Assembly (NCBI RefSeq): GCF_032854445.1
Contig: NC_088307.1
Span: 18,676,017-18,740,016, forward strand
Reading direction: 5' to 3'
DNA from: Liolophura sinensis
Taxonomy: Eukaryota > Mollusca > Polyplacophora > Chitonida > Chitonidae
DNA length: 64,000 nt
Below, piece after piece: positions 32,181 to 42,849 of this stretch. The position numbers and the translations under genes are program-made. Under the pieces are notes generated by a model. That model was given only the letters and a program-made list of their open reading frames with translations, searched no databases and was not told where the DNA came from. Within the stretch, counting starts at the first letter, position 1; each line of letters opens with the position of its first letter.

Positions 32181-33044
32181 CTGCAAAGAAGAAAGCAAAA
32201 TTAAAACATTGGCTAAAAACTCCACCAATTATCCCTGTCCAATTTTGCACAAATTTTGAAAACTGCATCGGGTTAAATGACATATTCATCGGAGTAACAG
32301 CCCACAAATCGCCATCGCAAAGATATAGGAATAAACAACAGGCTGTCTATTTTAATGCGTCTTAAAACCATGCATATTATGGTCACTTGAAGGCTGGAAT
32401 AGGGCTATAGTTGTGAACCCGATCAATAGATTTTTAAGTCCATCAACCAGTCAATCTACCAAGGATACCAAAACAGAAAGCGTGTAATATAGGCCTACCT
32501 CAACGCCGATGGCTTAAAAGACACAAACATGAAGTCGAATCCGCACAGGCCTATATTTACCCTGTAGCACGCTTAAATGTTAGACTATAGCCTTGCAAAA
32601 ACAGCGTATGTGTCTACTAAACTACTGTTACACTTTAAAAGAGTGTTTAACATATAAAGTACTAATCTGTTGTCTATTTTCATATCCATATTTATACATA
32701 ATCTTACTTTCTGGTTTAAAAAACTCCGTACTTTGCGCAAGTCGTCACCAACATTTTGACGGTGATTATCCTAGCTAAAGCTTGAATTTGTGGCGTGGGA
32801 ATTAACGCACATGCGCAGCTTGTGAGGCTTATCGTCCGAGATGGAGGTATTCGATCGCGGTTAGACACCTGGTAAGCGTTTACATAATTGGTGATAATAT
32901 ATGTAAATCTGTATTTGACTTTACTTGTGTGCATTTTTTTACACAGCAGGACAAATAACCCACTAAAATATCCTTCAGAGGATATGCGACATACATAACA
33001 TGTCTATAGACTGACAGGTAAGGATCGCTCTGTGTTATAATATA
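32181..33044. other. Upstream of the copper transporter exon, unassigned
   Basis: 32800-32880 is CpG-richer and holds CACATGCGCAG, close to an NRF-1-like site, and a plus-strand donor-like ACCTGGTAAGCG. A promoter or first exon is possible but unproven. Confidence 0.25.
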
Positions 33045-33306
33045 TACGTGGCTCAGTTTGTTAGCGCGATAGCGCGGCGTAATGACCCGGGAAGCTCTCA
33101 CCAATGCGGTCGCTGTGAGTTCAAGTCCAGCTCATGCTGGCGTTCTCTCCGGCCGTACGTGGGAAGGTCTGGCAGCAACCTGCGGATGGTCGTGGGTTTC
33201 CCCCGGGCTCTGCCCGGTTTCCTCCCACCATAATGCTGGCCGCCGTTGTATAAGTGAATATATTCTTGAGTACGGCGTAAAACACCAATCAAATAAATAA
33301 ATAAAT
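33045..33306 (+). mobile_element. SINE1, full length, best reference copy
   Basis: Complete order with few changes: ACGTGGCTCAGTTTGTTAGC (A box), GAGTTCAAGTCCAGC (B box), GGCCGTACGTGGGAAGGTCT, CAACCTGCGGATGGTCGTGG, CTGCCCGGTTTCCTCCCACC, ATAATGCTGGCCGCCGTTGT, TACGGCGTAAAACACCAATC and (AAAT)n. Confidence 0.95.
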
Positions 33307-33454
33307 ATAATATATACATATAAGAAACAGAAAAGGATTTGCATGCTTTAGTCCATGACAGTATCTTTGCACACAATTAAACCAATCCAATATGTCTATA
33401 TTTGATTTTTTGTAAGGATTATTTTGAACCTTGAATTGTCGTTTTACGTTTGGA
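33307..33454. other. Unassigned sequence
   Basis: No feature was recognised. Confidence 0.3.
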
Positions 33455-33570
33455 GATATTGTAGAATGTAAATTTGAGATATGTGATAATTTGAACTATG
33501 TGATAATTTGAAAAATGTGATAATTTGAGATATGCGATAATTTCAGATATGTTATAATCTGAGATTTCTG
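33455..33570 (+). repeat. Short tandem repeat, about 17-bp unit
   Basis: About six units of the type GAGATATGTGATAATTT. Confidence 0.8.
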
Positions 33571-34639
33571 AAAGCGGGAGGCGCTTAAATACATTATTTC
33601 TACGTAGCAACTTACGGGTAATATGCAAATACCAAGTGCCTTTGAAGCGGAGAAAGATGCATGTCTGTCCTGTATAAGAAGAAGTCGTTGTCTTTACTTT
33701 GGAGGTACACATCACTGAGCACTGAATCATGATCTCATCAGTACCGTACAACTGGATTATACACAGCTTATACACAAAATGAGGCACACGCGGTCAACAA
33801 CGGTGCAAAGGCCAGGCGGCAGAGATACAATGAGTGGAGATGCGCGAGAATGACGCGAGATACTACGAGATTTTTCTGGACATACCACAGAAAGCTTACA
33901 TCTAATATACCTTCACCCCAAAAAATATTAAACCTTTAAAAACTTCTTCAAAAGTTCACGAAAGATTTTAACAAATCAGAGAGTGTATGTTAAGATATGG
34001 CCTTCAGTGGTGATTATGATGTAGTCTGTTTCGGAATTTAAGAATGTCAGTTTCCACAAAGCAACCAAAACAACCAATGCTGATCTGCGCATGCCTGCCA
34101 CGTTTTATGTGTAGCCTGCAGCAGTCTGGGCATTGTGTGTACGTTTGGTTTACAAAACAGTGTGTTTTGACTAAGTATTTCGACTGGTTTATTCTGTCAT
34201 CAGAGTTGAGTTTGTATATTTCTATTGTATATTGTTCTCGTACCCTAATGTTCTCGCAAAGTATGTAGTCTAAGCTTTACAACCTATGTACAATATTCTC
34301 CTAACAATTACTGAATAAACGAGTCTAAATATTCAGTCAAAATAAACAAAAATTTCTTCGAAGTTTTGAAGTATTTACATTATAATGTGCTAAGTTGATA
34401 ACTCTATTTACTGAATGTGACAGCGTCGCGCACACTGACTGATTCTGATTAGCTGATGACTGCTTGACTGATTGACTGAAGTAGACTCAGTTAATGCTTA
34501 TCAATAGCATTCGTCATGTTTAATATTCACGCAGACGTGCCTCGACAAACGTAAACCATTGTGGTGGCGTTGTTGTGGTAACTAAAAATAAAATTCTAAA
34601 TAAAATCGCAAACAACCATGTTAAGATTGCTAGCACGAG
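33571..34639. other. Unassigned sequence
   Basis: No gene or repeat was recognised. Confidence 0.3.
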
Positions 34640-35050
34640 CACGAGCATGGTCAACCGATGTGACGAAGTCATTGATCCGTCTTAAATCACGAGACAACAA
34701 ACTTTCCCTCAAATATTCTCAACACACAAACAAATATAACCACAAATGGTCGTGGTCAATTTTTGCGATGGAATTGTTGATCCATCTTTAAATCAGGTGA
34801 CAAACAAACTTTCCCTCAAATATTCTCAAAATACAGAAAATATACCGCATATGCTTGTGGTCAGCCGATCCAATGCAATTATTGATCAATCTTAAGATCA
34901 AGAAACAAACAAATTTCCCTCAAATATTCTCAAAACACAGAAAATATACCACAAATGCTTGTGCTCAGTCGATGAATTGAAATTACTGGTTGTCTTACGA
35001 ACAGGAGACAACAAACTTCCCTCAAAGACTCTGAAAGCACAGATAAATTT
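34640..35050 (+). repeat. Tandem array, four units of about 100-110 bp
   Basis: Each unit contains AATTGTTGATCCATCTTAAA-like sequence, then GACAAACAAACTTTCCCTCA, AATATTCTCAAAACACAGA and AAATGCTTGTGGTCAG. CCCTCAAA(T/G) recurs near 34708, 34813, 34917 and 35019. Confidence 0.8.
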
Positions 35051-35079
35051 AGTGCAAATGGCGGCCACTCATGTTTATC

Positions 35080-35150
35080 GGAGGAATAAAAACCGCCCAG
35101 AGCCCGGAGTAAACCATTGCCGTTCGCTAAATACATCTTACAAATCTCCT
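35080..35150 (-). repeat. SINE1 remnant, antisense
   Basis: GGAGGAATAAAAACCGCCCA then GAGCCCGGAGTAAACCATTG resembles antisense SINE1. It lies just upstream of the 42-bp array. Confidence 0.5.
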
Positions 35151-35193
35151 TTAAATGGTGTCAAAGAATGTTGGTCACCGGCTTCGACAAAGC

Positions 35194-35503
35194 CAGCAAT
35201 TTGGTGAAGTGAGTTTTGTATGTCGGGAGATTTGCCAGCAATTTGGTGAAGTGAGCTTTGTATGTCGGGAGGTTTGTCAGCAACTTGCTGGTGTGCACAC
35301 TGTATGTCGGGAGGTTTGTCAGCAACTTGGTGAAGTGAGCTTTGTATGTCGGGAGGTTTGTCAGCAACTTGGTGGTGTGCACATTGTATGTCTGGAGGTT
35401 TGTCAGCAACTTGGTGGTGTGCACAATGTATGTCTGGAGGTTTGTCAGCAACTTGGTGGTGTGCACATTGTATGTCGGGAGGTTTGTCAGCAAATTTGGT
35501 GAA
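35194..35503 (+). repeat. Minisatellite of 42-bp units, two unit types
   Basis: Seven full units of exactly 42 bp start at 35194, plus a partial one. All share TATGTCGGGAGGTTTGTCAG. Units carry either GGTGAAGTGAGCTTTG (type A) or GGTGGTGTGCACATTG (type B) in the order A A B A B B B, then A-like. As 42 is divisible by three, 14-residue repeats are open on both strands. I do not regard these as genes. The shared core resembles SINE1 (TACGTGGGAAGGTCTGCCAG then CAACCTG). Confidence 0.9.
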
Positions 35504-36239
35504 ATGCGATTTGACGTTTGGGACAGTGTCCTATTTTATACCTTGGGCTTTGTCAGCTGACTCTTCTACTCACGAACCTCACCGCGGTCTTTGGCTCAAT
35601 GTCTAATATGATGTCGAGAACAACTATAAACAACCTTGGGCAAATAAATAGATTCCATGATGAACAAATTATAAACTAAAATAACCATTTCTGTAAGATG
35701 GCAACTCTATATATATGCCGATTATACTTTTCCTTAAAACCGTAGAGTACCATTATGTATTATGTATACTTAATATAACATTCAGAATCAAGGGAAAGAT
35801 ATTTCACTTCGAGTTGACATTTCTCGAGAATACGATTGTATAAATGCGAATGAAAACGGATCAAAAACAGTTAGGCTGTTTACGGCACGTCATAATTATT
35901 GTCAAAAAAAAAAACAACAAAAAACACAAATATGGTTCAGGCATTTTTCTTCACCTGCGCGTAAAATTTACATTCATATTTGTCAGTTTCCATACATTTG
36001 ACTGATTAAATCGCGACTCAAATTTATCACGCTTTATCTTTTCCTTTATCAGTGTAATATTATTGATAATCTTTTGATCTAATTAAAGATGTTGAATATT
36101 CATTACTTCGGCTCATACAAAATATTTCCATGCCTTTTAATACATAACTCGTTTTACGGTTACATATATGCTAGCTTGACGGATCGGGGTACCTTTGTAT
36201 AGCTCGTTTTGGCTTTGCGTTTACACGTACTACCGGTGT
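35504..36239. other. Unassigned sequence
   Basis: AT-rich, no feature was recognised. Confidence 0.3.
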
Positions 36240-36396
36240 CCGAAAATTCACATTCCAGTCATAAGTTAAACGGGGATGAAGACAACTCCTCACGGGCGAA
36301 CTCTGTGGGACGAGTTTAAACTGGCCGATTCCGGTCATTTGACAAAAGACTGCTTAACATATATTCGCCAGTGAACTTTCGCGTCAAATAAACAAT

Positions 36397-36570
36397 ATGG
36401 CTCATACTGTCCAGAATGTTTGCGAAGAAAATATAGTAACAAACAAAAAACGGTTCGCCACGCTCCCGGCATTCTACACTAGGAGACAGTGGAGGTCCTT
36501 CCGTACGTTCAGAGATCCGGACATTTTTACTCACGAGATCTCAGCTCTGTTAGAAAAGACTCTGAAATAA
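36397..36570 (+). CDS. Hypothetical small ORF, 57 residues
   Basis: An intact ATG-to-TAA frame in a locally CpG-richer block. It starts MAHTVQNVCEENIV and continues with KKRFATLPAFYTRRQWRSF, RTFRDPDIFTHEIS and ALLEKTLK. The composition is protein-like: a basic and aromatic middle and an amphipathic-looking end. No signal peptide or membrane segment is seen and I recognise no family. It lies upstream of the copper transporter exon on the opposite strand. A minus-strand frame overlaps it (36534-36316), so chance remains possible. It could also be the first exon of a longer gene. Confidence 0.3.
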   Translation: MAHTVQNVCEENIVTNKKRFATLPAFYTRRQWRSFRTFRDPDIFTHEISALLEKTLK

Positions 36571-36749
36571 ATAACCGCCACTTAGTTAAGAACAATCGAT
36601 CGTCTCACTATCATAAAGCCCGGCAAAAGTTACTTCTCTTAACATAACATGGCTTCGATTTGAACAACAGAGATACACATAGTATCCCCTCCAGAGGGGA
36701 GGAGGTGAAATCTGCGTCAAGAATGAAGGTCTGTTACACACGGATTCAC

Positions 36750-36833
36750 CTCGTCCTCAGGAGTTCCCGTGGGCCGGAAGTAGCTAGCATCAAAGGGCAC
36801 AACCCGGTCGCTGCTCCACAGATGAGCGTTGAG
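36750..36833 (-). CDS. Candidate exon, 28 codons, phase 0-0
   Basis: Bounded by CAAACTTCAG (weak pyrimidine tract) and a GACGAG donor with GTGAATCC. It reads LNAHLWSSDRVVPFDAS, then YFRPTGTPEDE. It ends in phase 0, which would splice in frame to the copper transporter exon beginning MYF. It could therefore be an N-terminal extracellular exon of that gene, but this rests on phase and position only. The CCGGAAGT motif inside it would also fit a promoter. Confidence 0.25.
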
Positions 36834-37605
36834 CTGAAGTTTGTTCTTTAGAATTCATTTGTCTAACTGACGGCCACACAGAGAGCGGTCTCGAAGGTCG
36901 ACGTGACATGACTTTACGTGTAGTTCGATTTTGCACTCTATTTCTCTCTGGTTTACTTTCTCTCTCATACTTCCGTGGTTCAACTTCTATACACGAAAGA
37001 TTTGTGCGAAAAAAATTGCAAGATAGACTTAATAGCGCTTAAAAAAGACATTGTCATTGAAGGACCAAAAAGCCATCGAGCGTAAAAACGGATTAGGTAG
37101 CATGCTATTTTTCGACTTAAATGTGGCTAAATCAAATCAAGTAAATTTATGATATCCACTATCATGAATAGCTATCCATGGATATCCAGATATGAAGGTA
37201 AAAGTAACAAGTCCACATAGTACGTGTAACTATTATATATAGTATATCGGTTGCCAAAGTAGTTGCGTTGTGTACTCGTTGCCAAATATAGTATAGTTAC
37301 ATCATAATTACGTTTACTTTGTGCAACAGGTCCTACCTAAGTAGATCAAGTTATAAATAAGCCTTTCATTGCAAACATATCTGCATTGAAGACGACGTTG
37401 TAACGTCACATGGCGAGACAGATTAGCACATAAAACCTCAGATTCAAGGGAACGCATATCAATATACCGGCTACAGACCTTTGTGCACACCAAGGTGCAT
37501 AGGGTGCGTTCATAGACGTATAGACCTTTAACAAAGTAAACAAGAAAGTCTAAAACTATTTGCTTCTACATGTATCACAGATGATGGAGCTTTGTGCTCA
37601 GAAAC
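36834..37605. other. Unassigned sequence
   Basis: No feature was recognised. Confidence 0.3.
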
Positions 37606-37855
37606 CTAAATCAGATTTAAGGCTATTAAAGATTTTATAATGAAAACAGTTTTAACACGGAAGCTCAGCAGGTTTAACCTGACAGGTATATTGTATTGAG
37701 AGATTTGTTTGGTGTGGATTTTGCGCATAAGATGGATGGTAAGGTGCATGTCAATACGTCTAAGATAATCGTGGATTTCAATGTGATGAGTTACTCTGTG
37801 TATGAACACAGAGTCATTTTTCCATTGGACGAAAGCATCGGACATCTGCATGATG
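37606..37855. other. Segment with long open frames on both strands, unidentified
   Basis: Minus: 81 codons from ATG, preceded by a CATCATGCAG acceptor-like site. Plus: about 60 codons reading RYIVLRDLFGVDFAHK onward to a TAG at 37858. Neither matches a family I recognise. An old transposon coding remnant is possible. Confidence 0.2.
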
Positions 37856-37904
37856 AATAGCAGGTTCTGTCGAACTTCCTTATCGAGATTTGATTTACTT
37901 CATA

Positions 37905-38010
37905 GCATAGCTTTACGCCATACTCAAGGACGTTTCGCTCATATGACGGCCGTTAGAATAATGAAAGTGAGAACCATATAGAAACACCCAAACTGAAATC
38001 CACAGCCGAA
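37905..38010 (-). repeat. SINE1 remnant, antisense
   Basis: GCTTTACGCCATACTCAAGG, ACGTTTCGCTCATATGACGG, then CCGTTAGAATAATG follow the antisense tail order. Confidence 0.55.
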
Positions 38011-38189
38011 TCAGCTCATTTGTGTCAAATGTCAAGACTAATGTAGAGTACCACACAATGGTTCACAATGAATTACGGAAAGCTGACTTGCTCATCACCT
38101 TTGTCAAACAATAATGTAACATTTAACAAAAAGAAAAACTACTTAGATGCCTTCAAGTCCTTTCCCTGGAAATAATGGTTACAAAATGA
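38011..38189. other. Unassigned sequence
   Basis: No feature was recognised. Confidence 0.3.
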
Positions 38190-39894
38190 TCTGCCACGAA
38201 CTGACTAACTGACTGACTTAATATTAAATGTACGAAACATTTTTTATAACTGATTGAAAGTGACTACATAACCGGCATGGACTGACCGACTGACCGACTT
38301 AAATGTACGGTTGTTTCGTGTTTCTTGGTTCATTCTCAAAACCCGCTAAAACGTAATCTATCTTTACATCGTGCTACTCGACTTGCCAGTGTTTTGAAGG
38401 TGAGGTGTGATCACAGGCTGGACTAAATTTAATTAATTTCTGCGGCCAACCTGTCGAAATATCGTAAAACAGTAAAAAAAAAAAACTTACCAAATTTTTA
38501 GAGCAATACTTGCATCAATAAAAAATGTTACATCTGAAATATGCATTTGAGATATACCTATATCTATACAGTTCCCACAGCCCTGACATGTTCGTCAGTC
38601 GTCTGTAACGCTTAAGACCTATAAGATAGAAGCCTGCTGTACTATATTATAAGGGATAATAGACTACGTGTATAAATAAAAGCCAAGTGACAACAAAGCA
38701 AACCAATAAACCACAGGTCAGTCGATGTGTGCCGAAAATCGAAATAGTGGTGGGGAGCATTATTTTTTGTAGTCCTTACTACTCCAAAAATAGATCGGTG
38801 TCTCGTTGAGCGTGTAGCATGTACAGTTGTACTATTCACCGTAAGCAAGGGCAGTGTGCTTAGTTACGTGATCGATGGATGACTGTGATTAATGGAGGAC
38901 TGACTGACTGATCGACTGAGCAAGTGATGCAGTGAATGGCCGATCCGTAAACTTTTTTGGCGACATATTGAATAGACATTGTCCTTCACTGAATAGTAAC
39001 ATCTGACGGATTGACTGACTGACTAACTAACTGGTTATAATGGCCAGTCAGACATTTTGTCTGACTGACGGTACAACTGACGGATTAACTGACATACTAA
39101 GTAGTTAAAACCAGCCGTCAGTTATATTGCCTAACTTACAGTGACAACTGACGGACTGACCAACTTACTAAGTGGTTAAAATGGTAAATCAGCCATTGCC
39201 TGCAACTGGACTGGAGCAACTGACGGATTGACTGGACTAATTAACTGCTCAAAACGGCCCATTATTCATTGTGTTTGGCTAACAGTAACAACTGACGGAC
39301 TGACTGACTGCCTGACATAACTGGCTAAAACGACTCATCACTATTGTGCCCTGACTAGCCTGTGCCCACTGACAGATTAGGTGACTGATTACTAACTAAC
39401 GGATTAAAACGGCCAGCCTCGACGGACAGATCATTGACTGGCTGACTAAGAACAATTGCAACTGCCTGACAAACCGACTAACTGACAAACCAACTGACTG
39501 ATGACACCACTGAAGGCGGCGCTGGAATAAGTTACCGGTCAACAATGTCTAACTGCATGACAGACTATCCCACTGTGAAACTGACTGTCCAACTAACAAA
39601 CCACACTAATTAAACGCCTAACTGGCTGGCTCCGTCATCATATGACTGACAATTATTAAGTAAAATTGTTTAAGTAAAGATTATTAGGAAAACCCCCAAG
39701 CATACATACATACATACTAACTGGCTATACATATAGTCAGTGGCTAGCTCCCAAAGTATCAAACTGACTTGCTGACTACAACAATAAGCGATAAACTGAC
39801 TAACTGACCAGTTGACTTCAGTAACTGCTCTGACAGACAAACTGACCAGGGAGACCAAGCAACTAGGCTGAATATATCACTAACAGACGTAGAG
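38190..39894 (+). repeat. ACTG-rich region containing a 72-bp satellite
   Basis: The whole stretch is dense in GACTGACT/AACTGACT. Between 39000 and 39440 it forms six units spaced 71-78 bp, each starting (C)AACTGACGGA and continuing TTGACTGACT, then GGTTAAAA(C/T)GGCCA and a CATTGTGTCTGACTAACAGT-like end. Starts lie near 39001, 39074, 39145, 39217, 39289 and 39367. Confidence 0.8.
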
Positions 39895-39990
39895 CATTGA
39901 AAGTAAAACCAGAGCTGCGACGACAGTGTGACAGCTTGCAAATGGTCAAACGTAACCGGTGAAATACGGTCTCTTGTCAATTTAGAATTC
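39895..39990 (+). repeat. REP-B fragment
   Basis: GCATTGAAAGTAAAACCAGA, CGACGACAGTGTGACAGCTT, GCAAATGGTCAAACGTAACC and GGTGAAATACGGTCTCTTGT. Confidence 0.85.
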
Positions 39991-40077
39991 TTATATATAT
40001 TACCACCCAGACGAGCAAACTGACATGCGCACTTACAACTGATTATAATAACTGGAAATAACAATATGATTATACTA

Positions 40078-40332
40078 CACTCAAAAAATTAATTGTTATT
40101 TTTAACAGAAAGTATGTTGTCTGAGTGATGCAAGCATGTATTCTGTTATTGCAAGAGATAATTCTGTTAAATATAACGCACATGTTCTATTAATTCAACA
40201 TTAAGTTTCTATAAGACTAAGAGGATTCTGTGTTGAATATGACACAGTATCATGTTATTATAACAGAATACATTCCAGCATCACTCAGATAATAGACTTT
40301 CTGTTAAAATTAACAGATTTTCTTTCGAAGTG
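40078..40332. mobile_element. MITE, 255 bp, TA-flanked
   Basis: It runs from CACTCAAAAAATTAATTG to CTTTCGAAGTG with TA on both sides (40076-40077, 40333-40334). The terminal inverted repeats are about 80 bp and imperfect, sharing TTTAACAGAAAGT, CTGAGTGATGC and ATGTATTCTGTTAT. The TA duplication and lack of an ORF fit a non-autonomous Tc1/mariner-type element. Confidence 0.85.
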
Positions 40333-41172
40333 TATTTTAGAGTGCTGAAGGATTAGCTAATCATAGGAGTGTAATGGCTACGTCACTTACCACTTGACTA
40401 ATGAATGACTTAGTGCGGTGCCTACCTGCCAAATAGCCTACCTGACAAGAGAAGTGATTTAGTTAGGAACTGGCTACAATAACAGTCATGAACTGGCTAA
40501 CTGACTAATCGCAATAACTACCTCTCACTTAAGCTACTAACAGTGACCAATTACAGCAGCTGCAGTGAACTGAAATGATTAAATACTTATTGAATTCAAC
40601 CTCTGGCTGAACAATTAAATATTAAATAGCTGAAATTGACTTCGTATCTCCAAATATTACAATTATGTCATAAAGGTTATACATAAAGGCAGGAAGATCC
40701 ATACATGCACGAACGTATACATACACTGAGTTGTAGGCTACTGGTGGCTCTGGGGTAATCAAATTAACTATAAGTGATAAATAATTAATTAAACTTACTC
40801 TGATTAAATCCGTGTTCTTCATTTAAATCCTGGAGGATTCGCAAAGCTTATAAAGTGATGCAAAATTCACGAGCTCTGTGCACTCGAGTTAATCCACAAC
40901 GGATTAACAAAAGCGGATTATCCGCAAAACCAACAGAAAAAAAAACGCGTGTATATGTCCACAGTGGGATAATCCACAGGTTACGTTAATCCGTCTATGT
41001 AGTTAAGCACACGCCTGCAGGCTGCGAACACACGTCATCATTTTTTTTTCAGTCAGCATATATATCTGCGACAAAAATGAACATGATCAATCTTAGTTAC
41101 GCTCCACTGTTCATTGATGATACAGTCTGTGATTAAGTATTAGACTGTAGGCCTATAAACTTTCTCGTTTAG
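40333..41172. other. Unassigned, with inverted TTAATCC motifs at 40880-41010
   Basis: CGAGTTAATCCACAACGGAT, then TAACAAAAGCGGATTATCCG, and further down GGGATAATCCACAGG and CGTTAATCCG form small inverted repeats. The motif also occurs near 1350 and 29390. The rest is unassigned. Confidence 0.35.
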
Positions 41173-41310
41173 GGTTGCCGCTACCCTCACTGGAATGCTG
41201 CTTCCTTAGGAAACCTCTTTTTAACAACAGGACCGTCAGCTCGCGCCGTCCTCAGGCTAAGTGACGTAAACACAGCACTTCGTCCTCTCCATCAATCGCC
41301 GTTAGCGATT

Positions 41311-41640
41311 TCTCCGATACTGGTTCAACGGCTGACACGTACGATCCTGGCGTAAACTTTCTAGCATCCTTTCCAAATTACAACAGCTAGTTGCCCTCGT
41401 CGACGCTCAGAAACAACATCCTGCCGCTAAGCACATTAAAAACGTCAACATTTTAAAGATTTCTATACTGGACTGGATAGAGGGAATGAAGAAAAAACAC
41501 AACACCCCCCTGTCTACAAGCGGCGTTTGCTAACACTCATTGTACACCCTGTAAAACAACGGCTTGAATGATGAGATGGTTCACACAGCCTTGTCGACCT
41601 ACCACTGCGAGGAGTTGACTCGCCTGGTTGTTTGAGCAGG
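41311..41640 (+). pseudogene. Possible decayed Hes-type bHLH-Orange remnant
   Basis: Three frames in sequence resemble a Hes protein. Frame one (41311-41349) reads SPILVQRLTRTI, like the P-[IL]-L-E-K-R-R-R-x-R-I basic region. After a shift, frame two (41336-41530) reads SSILSKLQQLV, AAKHIKNVNILKISI and LDWIEGMKKK, like helix 1, the loop and helix 2. A third frame near 41553 reads GLNDEMVHTAL, like the G-F-N-E-C start of the Orange domain, at a plausible distance. Basic residues are partly lost and frames are broken. No start codon is found. The match is from memory of the family and may be chance. Confidence 0.28.
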
Positions 41641-42244
41641 CCCGTTTAAGTTAAACATTCGGTTGCCTAAATAAACGGCTGTTAGCAGCTGATTAAAATA
41701 CTCCAAGTGTATATTCCTGTGTGTTTACTGTGCCAGTTATGTAGTTTTACTAGAGCTGGTTGTTCAGAGGTGTGATGAAAGTTATGACCGATATTCGATT
41801 TTCGATCGTCATATCAGTCTTATCCCCAATACAAAACTTATTTATTGCCGGTATATTTTAAAGTTAATATTAAATTTAGCCGAAGTTAGAGTTATTACCA
41901 GGCGTAAATTACAAGAGTATCCAAATTTTAATGAAAACTAAGTGCAAAAATACAAGGCTATATAATATTTATCCAGATCAGAGCTAACAGCAGACTTTAA
42001 TCTCAACGCACCAGTTTTTAAAGTTGCTGCGTGCTAATTTTGCTAATCTGCGTAAAGTAAACAAATGGTTGAATCAAATTCACCCAATTTATAGTCAAAA
42101 ATTGTTTTGATATAAAACTACACGCTACTTCCTTTTAATGAAAACAAGTTTCACAACACACTCTTAATTATTGGCCAGTGATATTTATAGAGTGGCTAAC
42201 ACTACATAAAAACATCTTTGAGCGGCATTTAGAAGTTGAGTTGG
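41641..42244. other. Unassigned AT-rich sequence
   Basis: No feature was recognised. Confidence 0.3.
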
Positions 42245-42451
42245 ATAACATAACGAGATATGTGGATAAAATTATTTGAAAGCGACGCTTCGGTATAGAT
42301 AATAATACCGTTTTCAAGCATGTTTAGTATTAGATACTAATACCGTTTACAAGCACACCGTTTTTCGCCCTTGAAAACGGTATTAGTATCTTTACCGAAA
42401 CGTCGCTTCCAAATAAACAGAAGTTGTTATCCATATATCTCGTTATGTTAT
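42245..42451. mobile_element. Foldback element, about 207 bp
   Basis: The left arm 42245-42320 (ATAACATAACGAGATATG, AAGCGACGCTTCGGTATAGA, AATACCGTTTTCAAG) pairs with the right arm 42370-42451 (CTTGAAAACGGTATTAG, ACCGAAACGTCGCTT, CATATATCTCGTTATGTTAT). The middle holds another ACTAATACCGTTT copy. The centre is only about 50 bp, so transcripts would form a long hairpin. No ORF. Confidence 0.85.
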
Positions 42452-42529
42452 ACATGAAAACTTGTACTTTGAGTGTGTTCTCTGTATCGGGATTTATGCC
42501 AGCAGTGGCCATGTGCATCGCGCAATTGT

Positions 42530-42705
42530 ATGTTTAGGGCTGTGTATAAATCCTGGTTATAGAGGTGGTACATGCATAGAGGAATCCTGGTGCGAGGGCG
42601 GTATATGCATAGAGGAAACACGGGTCTTGGACTTTATATGCATCGAGGCAATCCGGGCCTAGGGCTGTAAATGTATCCTGTTCATGGAGGTAGTACATAC
42701 ATTTA
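42530..42705 (+). repeat. Degenerate tandem repeat, about 35-50 bp
   Basis: Units of the type GGTATATGCATAGAGGAA, then (TC/AC)CTGG, then GGGC occur about four times. Open frames on both strands reflect the repeat. Confidence 0.6.
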
Positions 42706-42849
42706 TCTGCATCGATTTGGAGAAAACTCAACATATGAACATTTGCAATCAAAATGCAGCTGAGATACATAGCGTCTTTCCGCCATCCCTGGTAACTGCT
42801 AACTTCTTTTCTTTGCATGAATCCGCCCAATTTTCTTACTTTATACACT

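Noticed and set aside
35155-35502. 115-codon plus and 110-codon minus open frames with 14-residue repeats
   Set aside because: They result from a 42-bp tandem repeat whose length is divisible by three.
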